The translations under genes and the position numbers were made by a program. A stretch of DNA of 64,000 bases from Azorinus chamasolen (lineage: Eukaryota; Mollusca; Bivalvia; Cardiida; Solecurtidae): NCBI GenBank assembly GCA_963576725.1, contig OY755237.1:61309873-61373872 (forward strand), in the 5' to 3' direction. Shown piece after piece: positions 10,719 through 19,919 of this stretch (the first letter of the stretch is position 1; every line of letters begins with the position of its first letter). The notes under the pieces are model-generated. The model did no database searches. It was not told the DNA's origin and saw only the letters and a list, made by a program, of their open reading frames with translations.

Positions 10719-10955
10719 ATACGCCAGTAAAGTCCATCCAGTACGACCACTCGACATATGTCTAATTCTGAATGGTTTATACAGATAGTTGCCTAATGCA
10801 GGACGAAGGTTATGCAAAAAACCACACCCTGTATGTGTTTTCTGTATTACTTTTGACCTGCATTCAGCAAACACCTGCTTTTAAAGATTTCCTATTTGAA
10901 TATATTATCTGGTCGCTTTAGCGAGGTTGTATTGTACCACTGAAAACAGAATTCT
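10719..10955. mobile_element. P-type fold-back remnant
   Basis: GATAGTTGCCTAATGCAGGA and GACCTGCATTCAGCAAACAC form P-family inner arms around 10790-10880. The outer ends have decayed (TTTAGCGAGGTTGTATTGTA on the right), so the subfamily is P3 or P4. Confidence 0.6.
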
Positions 10956-11049
10956 ACCTCACAGGACAAAGGTAACAGCGTCTATAACACTACTCTACTA
11001 GTACAACATATATTTAAAAATCCAAATAATACATAAGCCATAATAATAA

Positions 11050-11251
11050 TACAGTAAAACCTCTCTAAACCGGAAATAAAGCTTCAAATGGTATTTTAGG
11101 CCGATGGCAGCTTAATGCAAGATGAAAGTCGCACAGAAAGCTCCTGTAGGAGCTTTCTGTGTGACTTTCATCCTGCATTAAGCTGTCACCTACCTTAAAG
11201 ACCGACTATGATACTGATTTTAACTTCCGGTTTTGATTCTTTTTTACTGTA
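11050..11251. mobile_element. P2 fold-back element
   Basis: TACAGTAAAACCTCTCTAAA with CCGGAA on the left; ACTTCCGGTTTTGATTC and TTTACTGTA on the right. Inner arms CACAGAAAGCTCCTGTAGG and GGAGCTTTCTGTGTGACTTT are perfect. TA at both ends. Confidence 0.9.
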
Positions 11252-11734
11252 TTGAAAAATAGTTCGCGTGAGGAAAGTCTCAAGGGAAAGTTGGAATAGC
11301 ATTTTCATGCGTATTCGGGACATGGAAATCAAGAGTTATGGCATACCTATTCTTAATTTTGTAAAAGTAGAGCACGTGTTCCTCTGCTGAACATTACACT
11401 TGTACCAGTTACCACTTTCACTGACATCGGGGCGTCAGATGCAATCACAACCAATTACTGTAAGTGATGAAAATTTCGGTTATCTTAGTTGTATCAGTTC
11501 CCCCTGTTATACCACCAAAGGTTATTAGCATTGATCAAAAGAATTTCTGTAGTCTCAAGAGGATCTACAGTAGAAACCTCTCGGCAAAAGACTTATTAAT
11601 ATCTGGGTAATTTTGCGAATTTGAGCATCTAGGAAATATAATACAAACAGTTTCGTCCTGCTATAGATGTGAACTGTGTCACAGATTCCCTCATACATGT
11701 AAGCAATTTCCAATTTCCGCTGTTTGGATGTCAC
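11252..11734. other. Unassigned gene-free stretch
   Basis: About 480 bp without recognised repeats or a credible exon. Confidence 0.4.
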
Positions 11735-11926
11735 TACAGTAACATCTCGCTAATCCCAACTTTAAGTTAAGAAGAATTGAGAACGGTTAAGACAGGTGGC
11801 TGCTGAATGCCGGGTGAAAGTCATTCAGAAAGCTGCATGACTTTCATCCTACATTAAGCTGCCGTCTGTCTTATATACCGATAATTATACTTATTTGTGT
11901 GTTCGGATCGGCCAGATTTTATTGTA
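11735..11926. mobile_element. P5 fold-back element, apex deleted
   Basis: Left TACAGTAACATCTCGCTAAT, right TTCGGATCGGCCAGATTTTA and TTGTA. The inner arms go directly from CATTCAGAAAGCTGCATGAC with no CTCCTATAGGAG apex, so the hairpin tip was lost. Confidence 0.8.
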
Positions 11927-12079
11927 CCATCATAGTGACAATGTGGGTCACATGACTTAGGTGATGAAACCAGCACATAGAAACTTCATGTCGACAGTAT
12001 ATGTCAAACACTATAGTACCTTCTCCACCGCTGACGTACCCAGTGTCTCACCTAGTTAACCGCTTGTTCCATGAATATA

Positions 12080-12282
12080 TACAGTAAACCCCCTCTAAAC
12101 CGGAATTCTAGTAGAGAAAAAATAGATACTTTCATGCAGGTGGCTGCTTAATGCAGGGTGGAAGTCATGCAGAAAGCTCCCAGAGGAACTTTCTGTATGA
12201 CTTTCACCCTGCATTAAGCTGTCACCTGTCTCCAAGACCGATATTTATACCAACTTTAAGGTCCGGCTTAGAGGTTTTTTAA
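12080..12282. mobile_element. P2 fold-back element
   Basis: TACAGTAAACCCCCTCTAAA with CCGGAATTCTAG on the left. Perfect inner arms (GTCATGCAGAAAGCTCC and GGAACTTTCTGTATGAC). The right end is decayed (GGCTTAGAGGTTTTTTAAC). Confidence 0.85.
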
Positions 12283-12726
12283 CTCCATGTACGAATTAAT
12301 AACATCTGGAAAGTTGATTAACGTATTTTCATCATAGACTTGATGAAACGGCTCCTACAGGGGCCGTCTGGTCTTGGTCTACTTTGTATGCAAAGCATTT
12401 AAAGACGTATCTAAACAGTAGAAGGATAAAAGGCATTAATCATAAGAATTATAAACCCGACGACCTGTGATAATGGAGGCTCTGGGCGACCAATTCTATC
12501 CACTCTAGTATCTGGTACCGCGTTCACAATTACCAGCCATGTAGTAAATTCTTATAAAGTTTCGATTTTCCCCAGTAACAGTTACCACACCCTACGGCTA
12601 AATAGGTGATAATCTATGGAAGCAATTTAATATCAAGATGAAGACACCAGGAAGTCCCTTGATGGCATATCACATACAGTAAAACATCGATAACTCGAAC
12701 TCTTAAACAAGTATTATTACTGGTCT
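12283..12726. other. Gene-free stretch with a T2 fragment
   Basis: 12290-12435 keeps T2 pieces (GGCTCCTACAGGGGCCGTCT, TGGTCTACTTTGTATGC). The remainder to the T3/T4 nest is unassigned. Confidence 0.45.
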
Positions 12727-13164
12727 TTAACCATTTCCTCCATAAATACGCATTGCTACGCCTCTTTAAAAACCACTTCTTAACCCTTTCTCTGCCAATG
12801 CCGGATCGGTGATTACCTATATATGCAAACAGTTTGGATCCAGATGAGACGCCGAGTAACTCGGCGTCTCATCAGGATCCAAACTGTTTGTTACTGTTAC
12901 TACGTTTTTGAAACAAAAATGAAGAAAATCAAAAGAATGAAAATTTGTAGCAGACGACAAAGTAAGCAGACGACAGAGTATGGCAGCGAAAGGGTTAAAA
13001 CCACTGTGATAAATAGAGCATTTGCTCCTATAGGAGCAAATGCTCAATTTATCACAATGGTTTCAAACTACAAAATTCTAAACTATTCCATTTAGTTAAT
13101 GCTCCTTTGCGGTAGATTTATTCAAAGAAGGTGGGTTTAAAAATAGCCTATGGGGTAATGGGTT
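12727..13164. mobile_element. T3 fold-back element interrupted by T4
   Basis: The T3 left end TTAACCATTTCCTCC runs to the TTAA at 12780. T3 resumes after 12998 with ACCACTGTGATAAATAGAGC, apex CTCCTATAGGAG and the right flank to GGGTAATGGGTT. Removing the inner element leaves one TTAA between flank and hairpin. Confidence 0.85.
12780..12998. mobile_element. T4 fold-back element nested in T3
   Basis: TTAACCCTTTCTCTGCCAAT to GGCAGCGAAAGGGTTAA. The hairpin CAAACAGTTTGGATCCAGAT pairs with ATCAGGATCCAAACTGTTTG around GAGTAACTC. Doubled GCAGACGACA motifs lie inside the right end (12951-12984). Nearly identical, in opposite orientation, to 47543-47753, suggesting recent activity. Confidence 0.9.
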
Positions 13165-13638
13165 CAGACAGGTGGCAGCTTAATGCAAGGTGAAAGTCAA
13201 CCAGAAAGCTCCTCTAACAGTTTCCTTGTTCAGTATCCATGTAAGAAATAATGACATCATGAATATTTATTAGCTGCATTTATGTAATGGCATATAAACA
13301 CATGATAGTTTTACCTTGGCAGAAACTATAGAATCACATCTATATAACACATAAGCAAACAGAGCAGACCCTGATCAGACCGCTCCTACAGGAGCCCTCT
13401 GATTTGGTTCTACTCTGTTTGCGAAGGCATGAAAAGATAATTGGTTAGAATGTTAATTGTGTACTTATCGCTTCAGGTTACTGCAGACAAACAAATACTA
13501 AAATCCTCATTTCTCCACCAAACCCTATGTTTCGACCACTCTTTAGAATCGTCTCTTCGAGACAGGAGCCTTCTGATCTGGGTCTACTATGTTTCTAAAT
13601 TCGTGAAAAAGTGTTTACCTGAGGGAAATGGTTAAGGG
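13165..13638. mobile_element. Chimeric block: P2 left half, T2, J left half, T2 right half
   Basis: 13165-13217 is a P2 inner arm ending at its apex (GAAAGCTCCTCT). A T2 copy follows (TTCCTTGTTCAGTATCCATG to CTCTGTTTGCGAAGGC). At 13489-13564 the J left half (TTTCTCCACCAAACCCTATG) runs to its apex CTCTTCGAGAC and continues directly as the right arm of T2 (AGGAGCCTTCTGATCTGGGT), ending GAGGGAAATGGTTAA. Confidence 0.7.
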
Positions 13639-13887
13639 TTAACTCTTTCGGCGCCAATGTCGCCTGTTGGCACCATTGTAAACAGCGCAGTCCCAGGTCA
13701 GATGCCGTCTTTTCAAGGCGGCATCTGACCAGGGATTTCACTGTTTTCTGTATTTTTTAGCCCAATCATACAGGTTTTTAAAAACAAATGTTTTACTAAT
13801 ATACCTTTATTATTTAGTTTAGAATTATATTTAATATGATATTATTATTGCAGACGACACTTTTAAATTTGGCGCCAAAAGAGTTAA
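13639..13887. mobile_element. T5 fold-back element, copy 2
   Basis: TTAACTCTTTCGGCGCCAA on the left and TTGGCGCCAAAAGAGTTAA on the right, TTAA at both ends. Hairpin AGGTCAGATGCCGTC and GCGGCATCTGACCAGG. Same 249 bp length and orientation as copy 1. Confidence 0.9.
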
Positions 13888-14499
13888 ACCTGTTACAAGT
13901 TTCGCTCTAAAAGTTTCCTTTTCTGCAGTCCTTTCCGGTAGATCTATTCAAAGAGGTTTGATCTAAAAATAACATCTCAGCGGACGAAGGGCTTAAGATG
14001 TTAACTATTTTCTCCTCTGTGAAACACCACCCGTGCATTGAACCGTATAGAATATGGGGAGACACAGAGCGAGCCAGTGTCTTGTAGCGATCAAAACCTC
14101 TTTGCAATATTGTCATGTTTTCAAAACAATGTAAATGTTGATTCTAAGACCTCTGAAATGTGGAAGACGAGTGCACTGGTATTGCAAATGGTGTAGACCA
14201 AGCTCAAAGGGATACTAGGGAGGAATCCCCTAATCAAGATCTGCAGTTTGTTGATCAAAATTCTCTAGCAGTATAAACTCTCCGTACTGAATGTACACTG
14301 ATAAGTCTTTCCACTTTAAATATTCAGCATTCTTGTACAAGACTAGATGGCTACGTAAACTATTTTTAACTGGTAACTTGTATCAGTCGCCTATATCAAA
14401 AGAAATGCTGATTCAACACCTGCCTGTCATTTGTAACCTTCTTATGAAATGTTTTATGAATAGTAATGGTCCGTTTGCTTTTGATATTGACATGCCAAT
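13888..14499. other. Gene-free stretch with T3 debris
   Basis: 13905-13990 carries a T3 right flank (TTTCCGGTAGATCTATTCAA, AGAGGTTTGATCTAAAAATA). The rest to 14499, including a small plus-strand open frame at 14291, has no splice signals or recognised homology. Confidence 0.45.
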
Positions 14500-14706
14500 T
14501 TAAACGCTTTTGCAAACAGAGTAGATCAATGTCAGACGGCATTTGATTAGGGTCTGCTCTGTTTACTTAAAAATAGTACATATCTGATTTCACAGTTTCT
14601 ATCAAAAATGGCAATATTAAACATTCCAGTGTACATAAGCCAATATAAAAAAATCAGCTTACAAATATTCATGATGTCATTATTTTTTCATTAATATTCA
14701 ATAGAC
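14500..14706. mobile_element. T2 fold-back element, decayed
   Basis: GCAAACAGAGTAGATCAATG, GTCAGACGGCATTTGATTAG and GGTCTGCTCTGTTTAC form a shortened hairpin without the CTCCTATAGGAG apex. Right flank ATATTCATGATGTCATTATT. Confidence 0.7.
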
Positions 14707-14787
14707 CTTGTAACATTTTAAGATATAATCAGTTATATAAAAGAGGGTTTGTATGAGTATGTTGTGGGGTGGCGGTGCAGTGACGGC

Positions 14788-14808
14788 GGGGATGGGATGG
14801 GGTTAGGG
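14788..14808 (+). other. Candidate G-quadruplex
   Basis: Four runs of three or four G separated by AT, AT and TTA (GGGGATGGGATGGGG, then TTAGGG) within a wider G-rich stretch from about 14764. It satisfies the standard G4 pattern and stands out in AT-rich sequence. Confidence 0.6.
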
Positions 14809-15182
14809 CTATTCTATACGGGTTATGTTGCTTCGTGTTACGGGGACTTAAACTTTAATTTCCATGATCATAGCGTCTACTCTTACAACGCTGAACGAAT
14901 TTCGTCTGAAGAATCTGACATCTCTTCAAATCATTCAAGTACTTATTTTCTCTTTTTTCGAATGCGACAAAATGTCCAACATTTAAGATCCTGTTGAGGC
15001 ACTGTTACCTGGTATCTCATCAAGATTCAAATTATGTTTTTTACTTGTTGTGTTTTCTTCAAAATAAAACAAGAACAGTCCAATATAGCGCGCTGAGGTT
15101 TAATTATTTCATTGCCAGGTATCGTGTCTTCTACAAAATTTTCTTCTTCATTTTCCATATTTGATTTCCTTCTCCATCTGCT
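14809..15182. other. Unassigned gene-free stretch
   Basis: No repeat or exon recognised. The plus-strand open frame at 14749-14997 lacks flanking splice sites and resembles no protein I know. Confidence 0.4.
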
Positions 15183-15432
15183 TTAACCCTTTCCATGTTC
15201 TATGTTTATTCCAAAGTTCAATACCTACTGAATATTCATGCACAACATAGTTATAATGAAATATGGAAGGTGGAACATTGTAGCCATTTTAGAAAGTAAA
15301 GAAACAGATCTATCAAATTCCATTAGCAAACAGAGCAGACCCTGATCAGACTGCTCCTATATGAGCCATCTGAACTGGGTCTACTCTGTTTGCGAATGCG
15401 AGAAAACACGTTTATATGAAGGAAAGGGTTAA
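15183..15432. mobile_element. T1 fold-back element
   Basis: TTAACCCTTTCCATGTTC to GAAGGAAAGGGTTAA, with TTAA at both ends and the T1 flank (AGTTCAATACCTACTGAATA, TTTTAGAAAGTAAAGAAACA). Hairpin GCAAACAGAGCAGACCCTGA and GGGTCTACTCTGTTTGC. Confidence 0.9.
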
Positions 15433-15595
15433 AAAGCATAACCATAGTACAAAGCAGCTTAGATTCTGTCAAGACGCCGAGTTTGTCGGCATGTCCTCCA
15501 AACTGTTTGCAAAGGTAGAATATAATCACAGATTATTCACACACGCCAGCGAAAGGAGCTAAATACCTAGAACAGTTATGTAGCTAGCCACTTAC
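15433..15595. mobile_element. T4 remnant
   Basis: GCTTAGATTCTGTCAAGACG, CCGAGTTTGTCGGC and TCCAAACTGTTTGCAAAGG (15458-15515) are a decayed T4 hairpin. CCAGCGAAAGGAG near 15546 matches a T4 end. Confidence 0.6.
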
Positions 15596-15808
15596 TGTAC
15601 TGTCCTCCTCGTTCATGCTGATAGCTAGTTCTGTCTCAGCTGCCTTCCTCTGTCTCATCTCCACCAGGAGTTCCCGGAACTGCTCCTTTAGGTTTTCTAT
15701 CTTCTTCATGATCTTGTGGTCCTGGTCGTTATCCCCGTACTTCCTCGAGTCCAGCTTGTGCTTCAGGTTCTGTAGCTCCTGGTGAACCAACGACATCTTA
15801 TGTTGAAT
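15596..15808 (-). CDS. Internal exon, coiled-coil segment of an unidentified protein
   Basis: A 213 nt exon encoding 71 residues, in phase 0 at both ends. On the minus strand the acceptor is ATTTTGTTTTCAG before ATT and the donor is GACAGTACA followed by GTAAGT. The peptide begins IQHKMSLVHQELQNLKHKL and is dominated by Lys, Glu, Gln and Leu with heptad-like spacing (residues 5-20 and about 31-60, with IMKKIENLKEQFRELLVEM). A polar break (DSRKYGDNDQD) separates two helices. This is a strong coiled-coil pattern, as in cytoskeletal or centrosomal scaffolds, but the family cannot be named from this segment. The in-frame ATG at residue 5 is internal; the acceptor and upstream frame show this is not a first exon. 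Confidence 0.8.
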
Positions 15809-15849
15809 CTGAAAACAAAATAATTATTGATACATTCTGTGTCCCCTGT

Positions 15850-16297
15850 TTAACCCTTTACCTTATGCATATTAACAATAATAACATCAAGCATATGTAT
15901 AAGCTAAATTTATATAATGACACATGCACACACTCAGAAAGATTTGACCATGGCAGAAAATGCGGATCGGATGAATCATATTTACACAATACCATAAGAT
16001 TCAAACAAGAATCTGATCAGATATCTCCTAGCAGGAGCAGTCTGATATGGGTCTACTGTAAAACCTCTCTATAACGACCACTAAATCACATCTAGTGTTT
16101 TGTGTTAAAGGCAGATGGCTGCTTAAAGCAATGTGAAAGTAAAGCAGATAGCTCAAATAGAAGCGTTCTGTTTTACTTTCACCTTGCTTTAAGCAGCCAC
16201 CTGCCCTAGATACAAACTAATTAACACACTTAAGTGACCGTTATAGAGAGGTTTGTTGTACTCTGTAAAGCGTTAAACGGCGTTTGCATAAGGTTAA
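15850..16297. mobile_element. T2 fold-back element interrupted by P1
   Basis: TTAACCCTTTACCTTATGC through ATCAGATATCTCCTAGCAGG and GAGCAGTCTGATATGGGTCT to the TA at 16054. It resumes after 16260 with CTCTGTAAAGCG, ending ATAAGGTTAA. Removing the inner element restores GGGTCTACTCTGT, the normal T2 arm. Confidence 0.85.
16054..16260. mobile_element. P1 fold-back element nested in T2
   Basis: TACTGTAAAACCTCTCTATA to TATAGAGAGGTTTGTTGTA. The TA at each side is the duplicated target in the T2 arm. Inner arms AAGTAAAGCAGATAGCTC and AGCGTTCTGTTTTACTTTC. Confidence 0.9.
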
Positions 16298-16496
16298 CGG
16301 TTGAAGAATAATAGGAATACTCTTTCCACAGACACGCTATTAAGAACTGATCCAGTCCACATTAACAAAATTATTATCCGAACCATGTTCATGATACAAA
16401 AATCCACACTTAGCTTTTACAAAGTGTAGAAACAAGTCAGCCACTGTGTGTCTAAGATCTGACCAGGGTCTGAACTATTTGCTACCGATCAGAAAC

Positions 16497-16704
16497 TACA
16501 GTAAAACCTCTCTATAACGGCCACTAAATTACTTCATGTATTTTGTGATAAATGCAGGTGGCTACTTAAAGCAAGATGAAAGTAAAACAGAACGCTCCTA
16601 TAGGAGCGTTCGGTTTTACTTTCACCTTGCTTTAAGCAGCCACCTGCTCTATATACCAACTAACTAACACAATTAAGTGGCAGTTATAGAGAGGTTTTAC
16701 TTTA
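16497..16704. mobile_element. P1 fold-back element
   Basis: TACAGTAAAACCTCTCTATA to ATAGAGAGGTTTTACTTTA. Perfect inner arms with apex CTCCTATAGGAG. Confidence 0.9.
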
Positions 16705-16776
16705 TTTTTTCTTGCCGAATTGTGTGACGGACAAACAATGTAGAACCTGAAGTTTTACTGTATCATTGATACCCAA

Positions 16777-16942
16777 TACAGTAGAACCTGTCCTAAGCCG
16801 CCATTCATTTATTGAAGCAGATGGCTGCTTAATGCAGGTCAAACTTTTTAGCATTACTTTTGACCTGCATTAAGCAGCTATCAGCTTAACATATCCATAA
16901 TTAGACCTCTTTTTATGGCCGCTTAGATCCGGCTGTATTGTA
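16777..16942. mobile_element. P3 fold-back element, apex deleted
   Basis: TACAGTAGAACCTGTCCTAA with GCCGCCATTCATTTATTGAA. The left arm GCTTAATGCAGGTCAAAC jumps to TTTTTAGCATTACTTTTGAC. Right TTTATGGCCGCTTAGATCCG. Confidence 0.85.
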
Positions 16943-17215
16943 AACCTTTGTTTGTAACCATTAATATTCAACAGTAGCAAATAAACGCTTAGACCGAGCG
17001 TCGCCAGTTTCACCTAAAACATATTTCTAGGTGTCAGATATGACCCTTATTTCAACTCACATAATATTGAAATTGTCTAGGGAACTAATCTGTTATAAAA
17101 CTATGTTGCAATCGGTATATATGTCACCATTTCGCTGATATCTTATAGTTTTAAAGCACCAAGTCGATAAGTATCGCACCCTTGCTATTTGGTGTATGTT
17201 TCCTTTTAAATACAT
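16943..17215. other. Unassigned gene-free stretch
   Basis: No repeat family or exon recognised. Confidence 0.4.
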
Positions 17216-17465
17216 GTATTATTGCTTTACTCCATAGATGCACAGTTTAATGCCTTTGCAAACAGAGTAGACCTAGATCAGACGGCTACTGTAGGAGCCG
17301 TTTGATCAGATCAATGTCTGCTCTGTTTTCTTATGAAATACATGTATTACAGAATCTGATTATACAAATACGTATACCAATATACATAAAATAATGAATC
17401 GTATTGATATTCATGGTGGCATTACATCTTACATTAATACATGTATCTATAAAGCAAAGGATTAC
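17216..17465. mobile_element. T2 fold-back element
   Basis: Left TTGCTTTACTCCATAGATG; hairpin GCAAACAGAGTAGACCTAG to TCAATGTCTGCTCTGTTTTC; apex GGCTACTGTAGGAGCC; right flank TTGATATTCATGGTGGCATT. Termini decayed. Confidence 0.75.
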
Positions 17466-17479
17466 ATTGTAACACAATT

Positions 17480-17671
17480 CTCAGAGCTACAGATAATGGT
17501 GCGTACCAAAATACTAAAATCGTCATTTCTCCACTAAGCGTTATATTGTGACCACTCATTAGAATCGTCTCTTCGAGACGATTCCAAAGAGTAGTCACAC
17601 TATAGGGTTTGGGGGAGAAATAAAGGAGTTATTCTTGAAAATGTTTAAATTTACGCATCTTACCTCTGGTA
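17480..17671. mobile_element. J fold-back element
   Basis: Left CAGAGCTACAGATAATGG with TGCGTACCAAAATACTAAAA; right AATTTACGCATCTTACCTCTG. Arms ATATTGTGACCACTC and GAGTAGTCACACTATAG surround apex CTCTTCGAGACG. Confidence 0.8.
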
Positions 17672-17858
17672 ACATAAAAGCAGAAGTAGACATATGTGGA
17701 TTTTATTGCTCTGTAAAACTACAATAAGCTTGTCTGTATATAATAAACGTATGATAGATAAATACTGGCAGGAGTCAATTCAACACAACAATAATTTGAT
17801 ACATTGTCTCTTGCATCAAGTTTAGTTACCTCGTTCATCATTTAGAAAACGCAAGCAT

Positions 17859-18260
17859 TACAGTAAAAACCCTTTAAACCGGAATTCTAGTAGAGACGAA
17901 TTTAACCCATTCGCTCCCAGTAGATTCTTCCATGCTTATATATTGGATTAGTCTATCTTTTATCTAAGGGATGTCTGGTCTAAATTTTATTTTTGTTTTA
18001 TATTGAATTTCCTATCAGCAAACAGTGATGACTCTGATCAGACGCCGCATGATGCGGCGTCTGATCAGAGTCTACACTGCTTGCCTACGTCCCATATATG
18101 GGATCGTGGAAGCAAATGGGTTAAATACCTTTAGGCAGGTGGCTGCTTAATGCAGGGTGAAAGCCATGCAGAAAGCTCATATAGGAGCTTTCTGCATGAC
18201 TTTCACCTTGCATTAAGCTGCCAACTGTCTTAAATGTCGATATTTACAATAAATTGAACG
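17859..18260. mobile_element. P2 fold-back element interrupted by T8
   Basis: TACAGTAAAAACCCTTTAAA and CCGGAATTCTAGTAGAGAC run to the TTAA at 17902. The P2 arm resumes after 18124 (ATACCTTTAGGCAGGTGGCT). The right outer end is cut at about 18260 and abuts a T3 right half. Confidence 0.85.
17902..18124. mobile_element. T8 fold-back element nested in P2 (single copy seen)
   Basis: TTAACCCATTCGCTCCCAG to GAAGCAAATGGGTTAA, with TTAA at both ends. The hairpin GACTCTGATCAGACGCC pairs with GGCGTCTGATCAGAGTC around GCATGATGC. Unlike T1, T4, T6 and T7, the arms match at the CTGAT position. Confidence 0.85.
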
Positions 18261-18372
18261 TCTATTTATCACAATGGTGTTTCAAAAAGTGACTTTTACA
18301 GAGGCGTCAGAAAGTGTCATATATAGGTTAAAGGCGTATTTTTATGTGAAAGGTAATCTGGAGCTCTCCGAG
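18261..18372. mobile_element. T3 right half only
   Basis: Begins inside the right hairpin arm (TCTATTTATCACAATGGTG), continues AAAAAGTGACTTTTACAGAG, and directly follows a truncated P2 element. Confidence 0.7.
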
Positions 18373-18392
18373 ACTTATATAGTTTCCCGCAC

Positions 18393-18577
18393 TGCAGTAA
18401 AGCCCACATATAAATAAATATTTTAGGCAGGAAGCTGCTTAATACACGATGAAAATCAAACAGAAAGCTACGTTTGGAGCTTTCTGTGTGACTTTAACCA
18501 TGCATTAAGCTGCCACCTGTTTCCAAGACCGATATTTATACTAAATTGAACGTCCGGTTTAGAGCGGTTTTACTGTA
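18393..18577. mobile_element. P2 fold-back element
   Basis: Left CAGTAAAGCCCACATATAAA; inner arms AAACAGAAAGCTACGT and GGAGCTTTCTGTGTGACTTT; right CGTCCGGTTTAGAGCGGTTT and TACTGTA. Confidence 0.85.
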
Positions 18578-19026
18578 TCCCCAGCCGTTAGCCATCTAAG
18601 CAAATATTTCACCAATCAAAATATCTCTTATTTAAATCTAAATTTATTTCATCAATTATTTTGTCGAAGACGTTTTCAGAGAGTCAAGCAATTTGGATCT
18701 TGTAAACACGGAGCTGGTTGCATTTATCGGCATCTCATCTGACACCAAACTGTTTGTAAATGCAATCACAAATTCGTCTGCAGACTAAAGAATAATATCT
18801 TTCAAACATTGTCGTCATTCCTGGCTTTACTATTTCCAGACCAGAGTTTACAGGTACCATGGGAATTGTAACATTGTTACTGAATCTTTATCCTACTATA
18901 AAATGTATTGGCTCAAACATTCCTTAGCTGCCATTTCGCGATGTAGTTTTAACTATTGGCACCGTGGAAATAAGCATTGGACTGGATGAGCCACGGCGTC
19001 TAATGTAGATCAGACTGTTTGCAATA
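18578..19026. other. Gene-free stretch with a T4 remnant
   Basis: AAGCAATTTGGATCTTGTAA (about 18687), GCATCTCATCTGACACC and AAACTGTTTGTAAATGC are a decayed T4. The rest is unassigned. Confidence 0.5.
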
Positions 19027-19160
19027 AGGCACCGAGGTTATACAACTATTATAGTTCTCAAGCATCTGATTGGTCAGATTCTGGGCATGCTCAGATTCTG
19101 ACCAATCACATACTTGAGAATAATTTTAGACTCAGAAGTTTTATAGCATTGGACACAGGA
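19027..19160. mobile_element. M fold-back element
   Basis: CTCAAGCATCTGATTGGTCA and TGACCAATCACATACTTGAG form near-perfect arms around GGGCATGCTC. Outer ends decayed. Confidence 0.7.
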
Positions 19161-19193
19161 GACAAGTCGCGGCTAGCACTATAGAAGTTTCAC

Positions 19194-19421
19194 TTAACCC
19201 TTTCCCTCATATTGACCACTTTTGACCACTCTGTAAAAGTCACTTTGTGAAACCATTGTGATAAATAGAGCATTTGCTCCTATAGGAGCAAATGCTCTAT
19301 TTATCACAATGGTTTCAAACTACAAAATTCTAAAATTTTCCTTTTCTCTAATTATTACTCCTTTTCGGTAGATTTATTCAAAGATGTTGCATCTAAAATA
19401 GCCTATGAGGTAATGGGTTAA
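19194..19421. mobile_element. T3 fold-back element (good reference copy)
   Basis: TTAACCCTTTCCCTCATATT to TGAGGTAATGGGTTAA. Perfect hairpin arms ACCATTGTGATAAATAGAGC and complement with apex CTCCTATAGGAG; right flank TTTCCTTTTCTCTAATTATT. Confidence 0.95.
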
Positions 19422-19445
19422 GACTGTTGCAATGTCTTACCGCTG

Positions 19446-19620
19446 GAGTAGTACTCCCTAAAGCGACCACAAAAAAAGAGGTGTAATTCTGGGTCATACA
19501 GACAGGTGGTAGCTTAATGCAGGAAGAAAGTTATGCAGAAAGCTCCTGTATGAGCTTTCTGCATTACTTTCTTCCTGCATTAAGCAACCACCTGCTTATT
19601 CAGACCCACATTTATAAATT
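19446..19620. mobile_element. P4 fold-back element
   Basis: AGTAGTACTCCCTAAAGCGA on the left; inner arms GGTAGCTTAATGCAGGAAGA and TTCCTGCATTAAGCAACCAC; apex decayed to CTCCTGTATGAG. The right terminus is lost. Confidence 0.8.
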
Positions 19621-19919
19621 GTGCAAAGTTAGCCGATATTTCTGCACACAATACTGTGCAAAAGTTTCAGCTATCCGAGGTGTAGCGATGGTCGTACAGT
19701 GGATATGCGTCCGATCTTTGGTAGGACGGGCCTCTGATATTTAAATAAACCATGCATTAAAGCGACAAGGTCGTTCTGGCTGGCATTTACAAACAGTAGA
19801 TATCAATACAAAACGTCACTATGTGTCTGTTGGTTACTGTATATGCATGGGTTTAGTGTGTTTGGCTGGTGTATGCTAATGTTAACAGTGTACCTATTGA
19901 ATATTAGTGACACCAAGAA
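19621..19919. other. Unassigned gene-free stretch
   Basis: About 300 bp, no family or exon recognised. Confidence 0.4.

Noticed and set aside
13907..14116. Small minus-strand frame near T3 debris
   Set aside because: Half of it is T3 right flank; no splice sites.
18178..18189. Shared apex words considered as a simple Rho-independent terminator or restriction palindrome
   Set aside because: They lie at the centre of much longer conserved arms with no T-run, in a eukaryotic genome.
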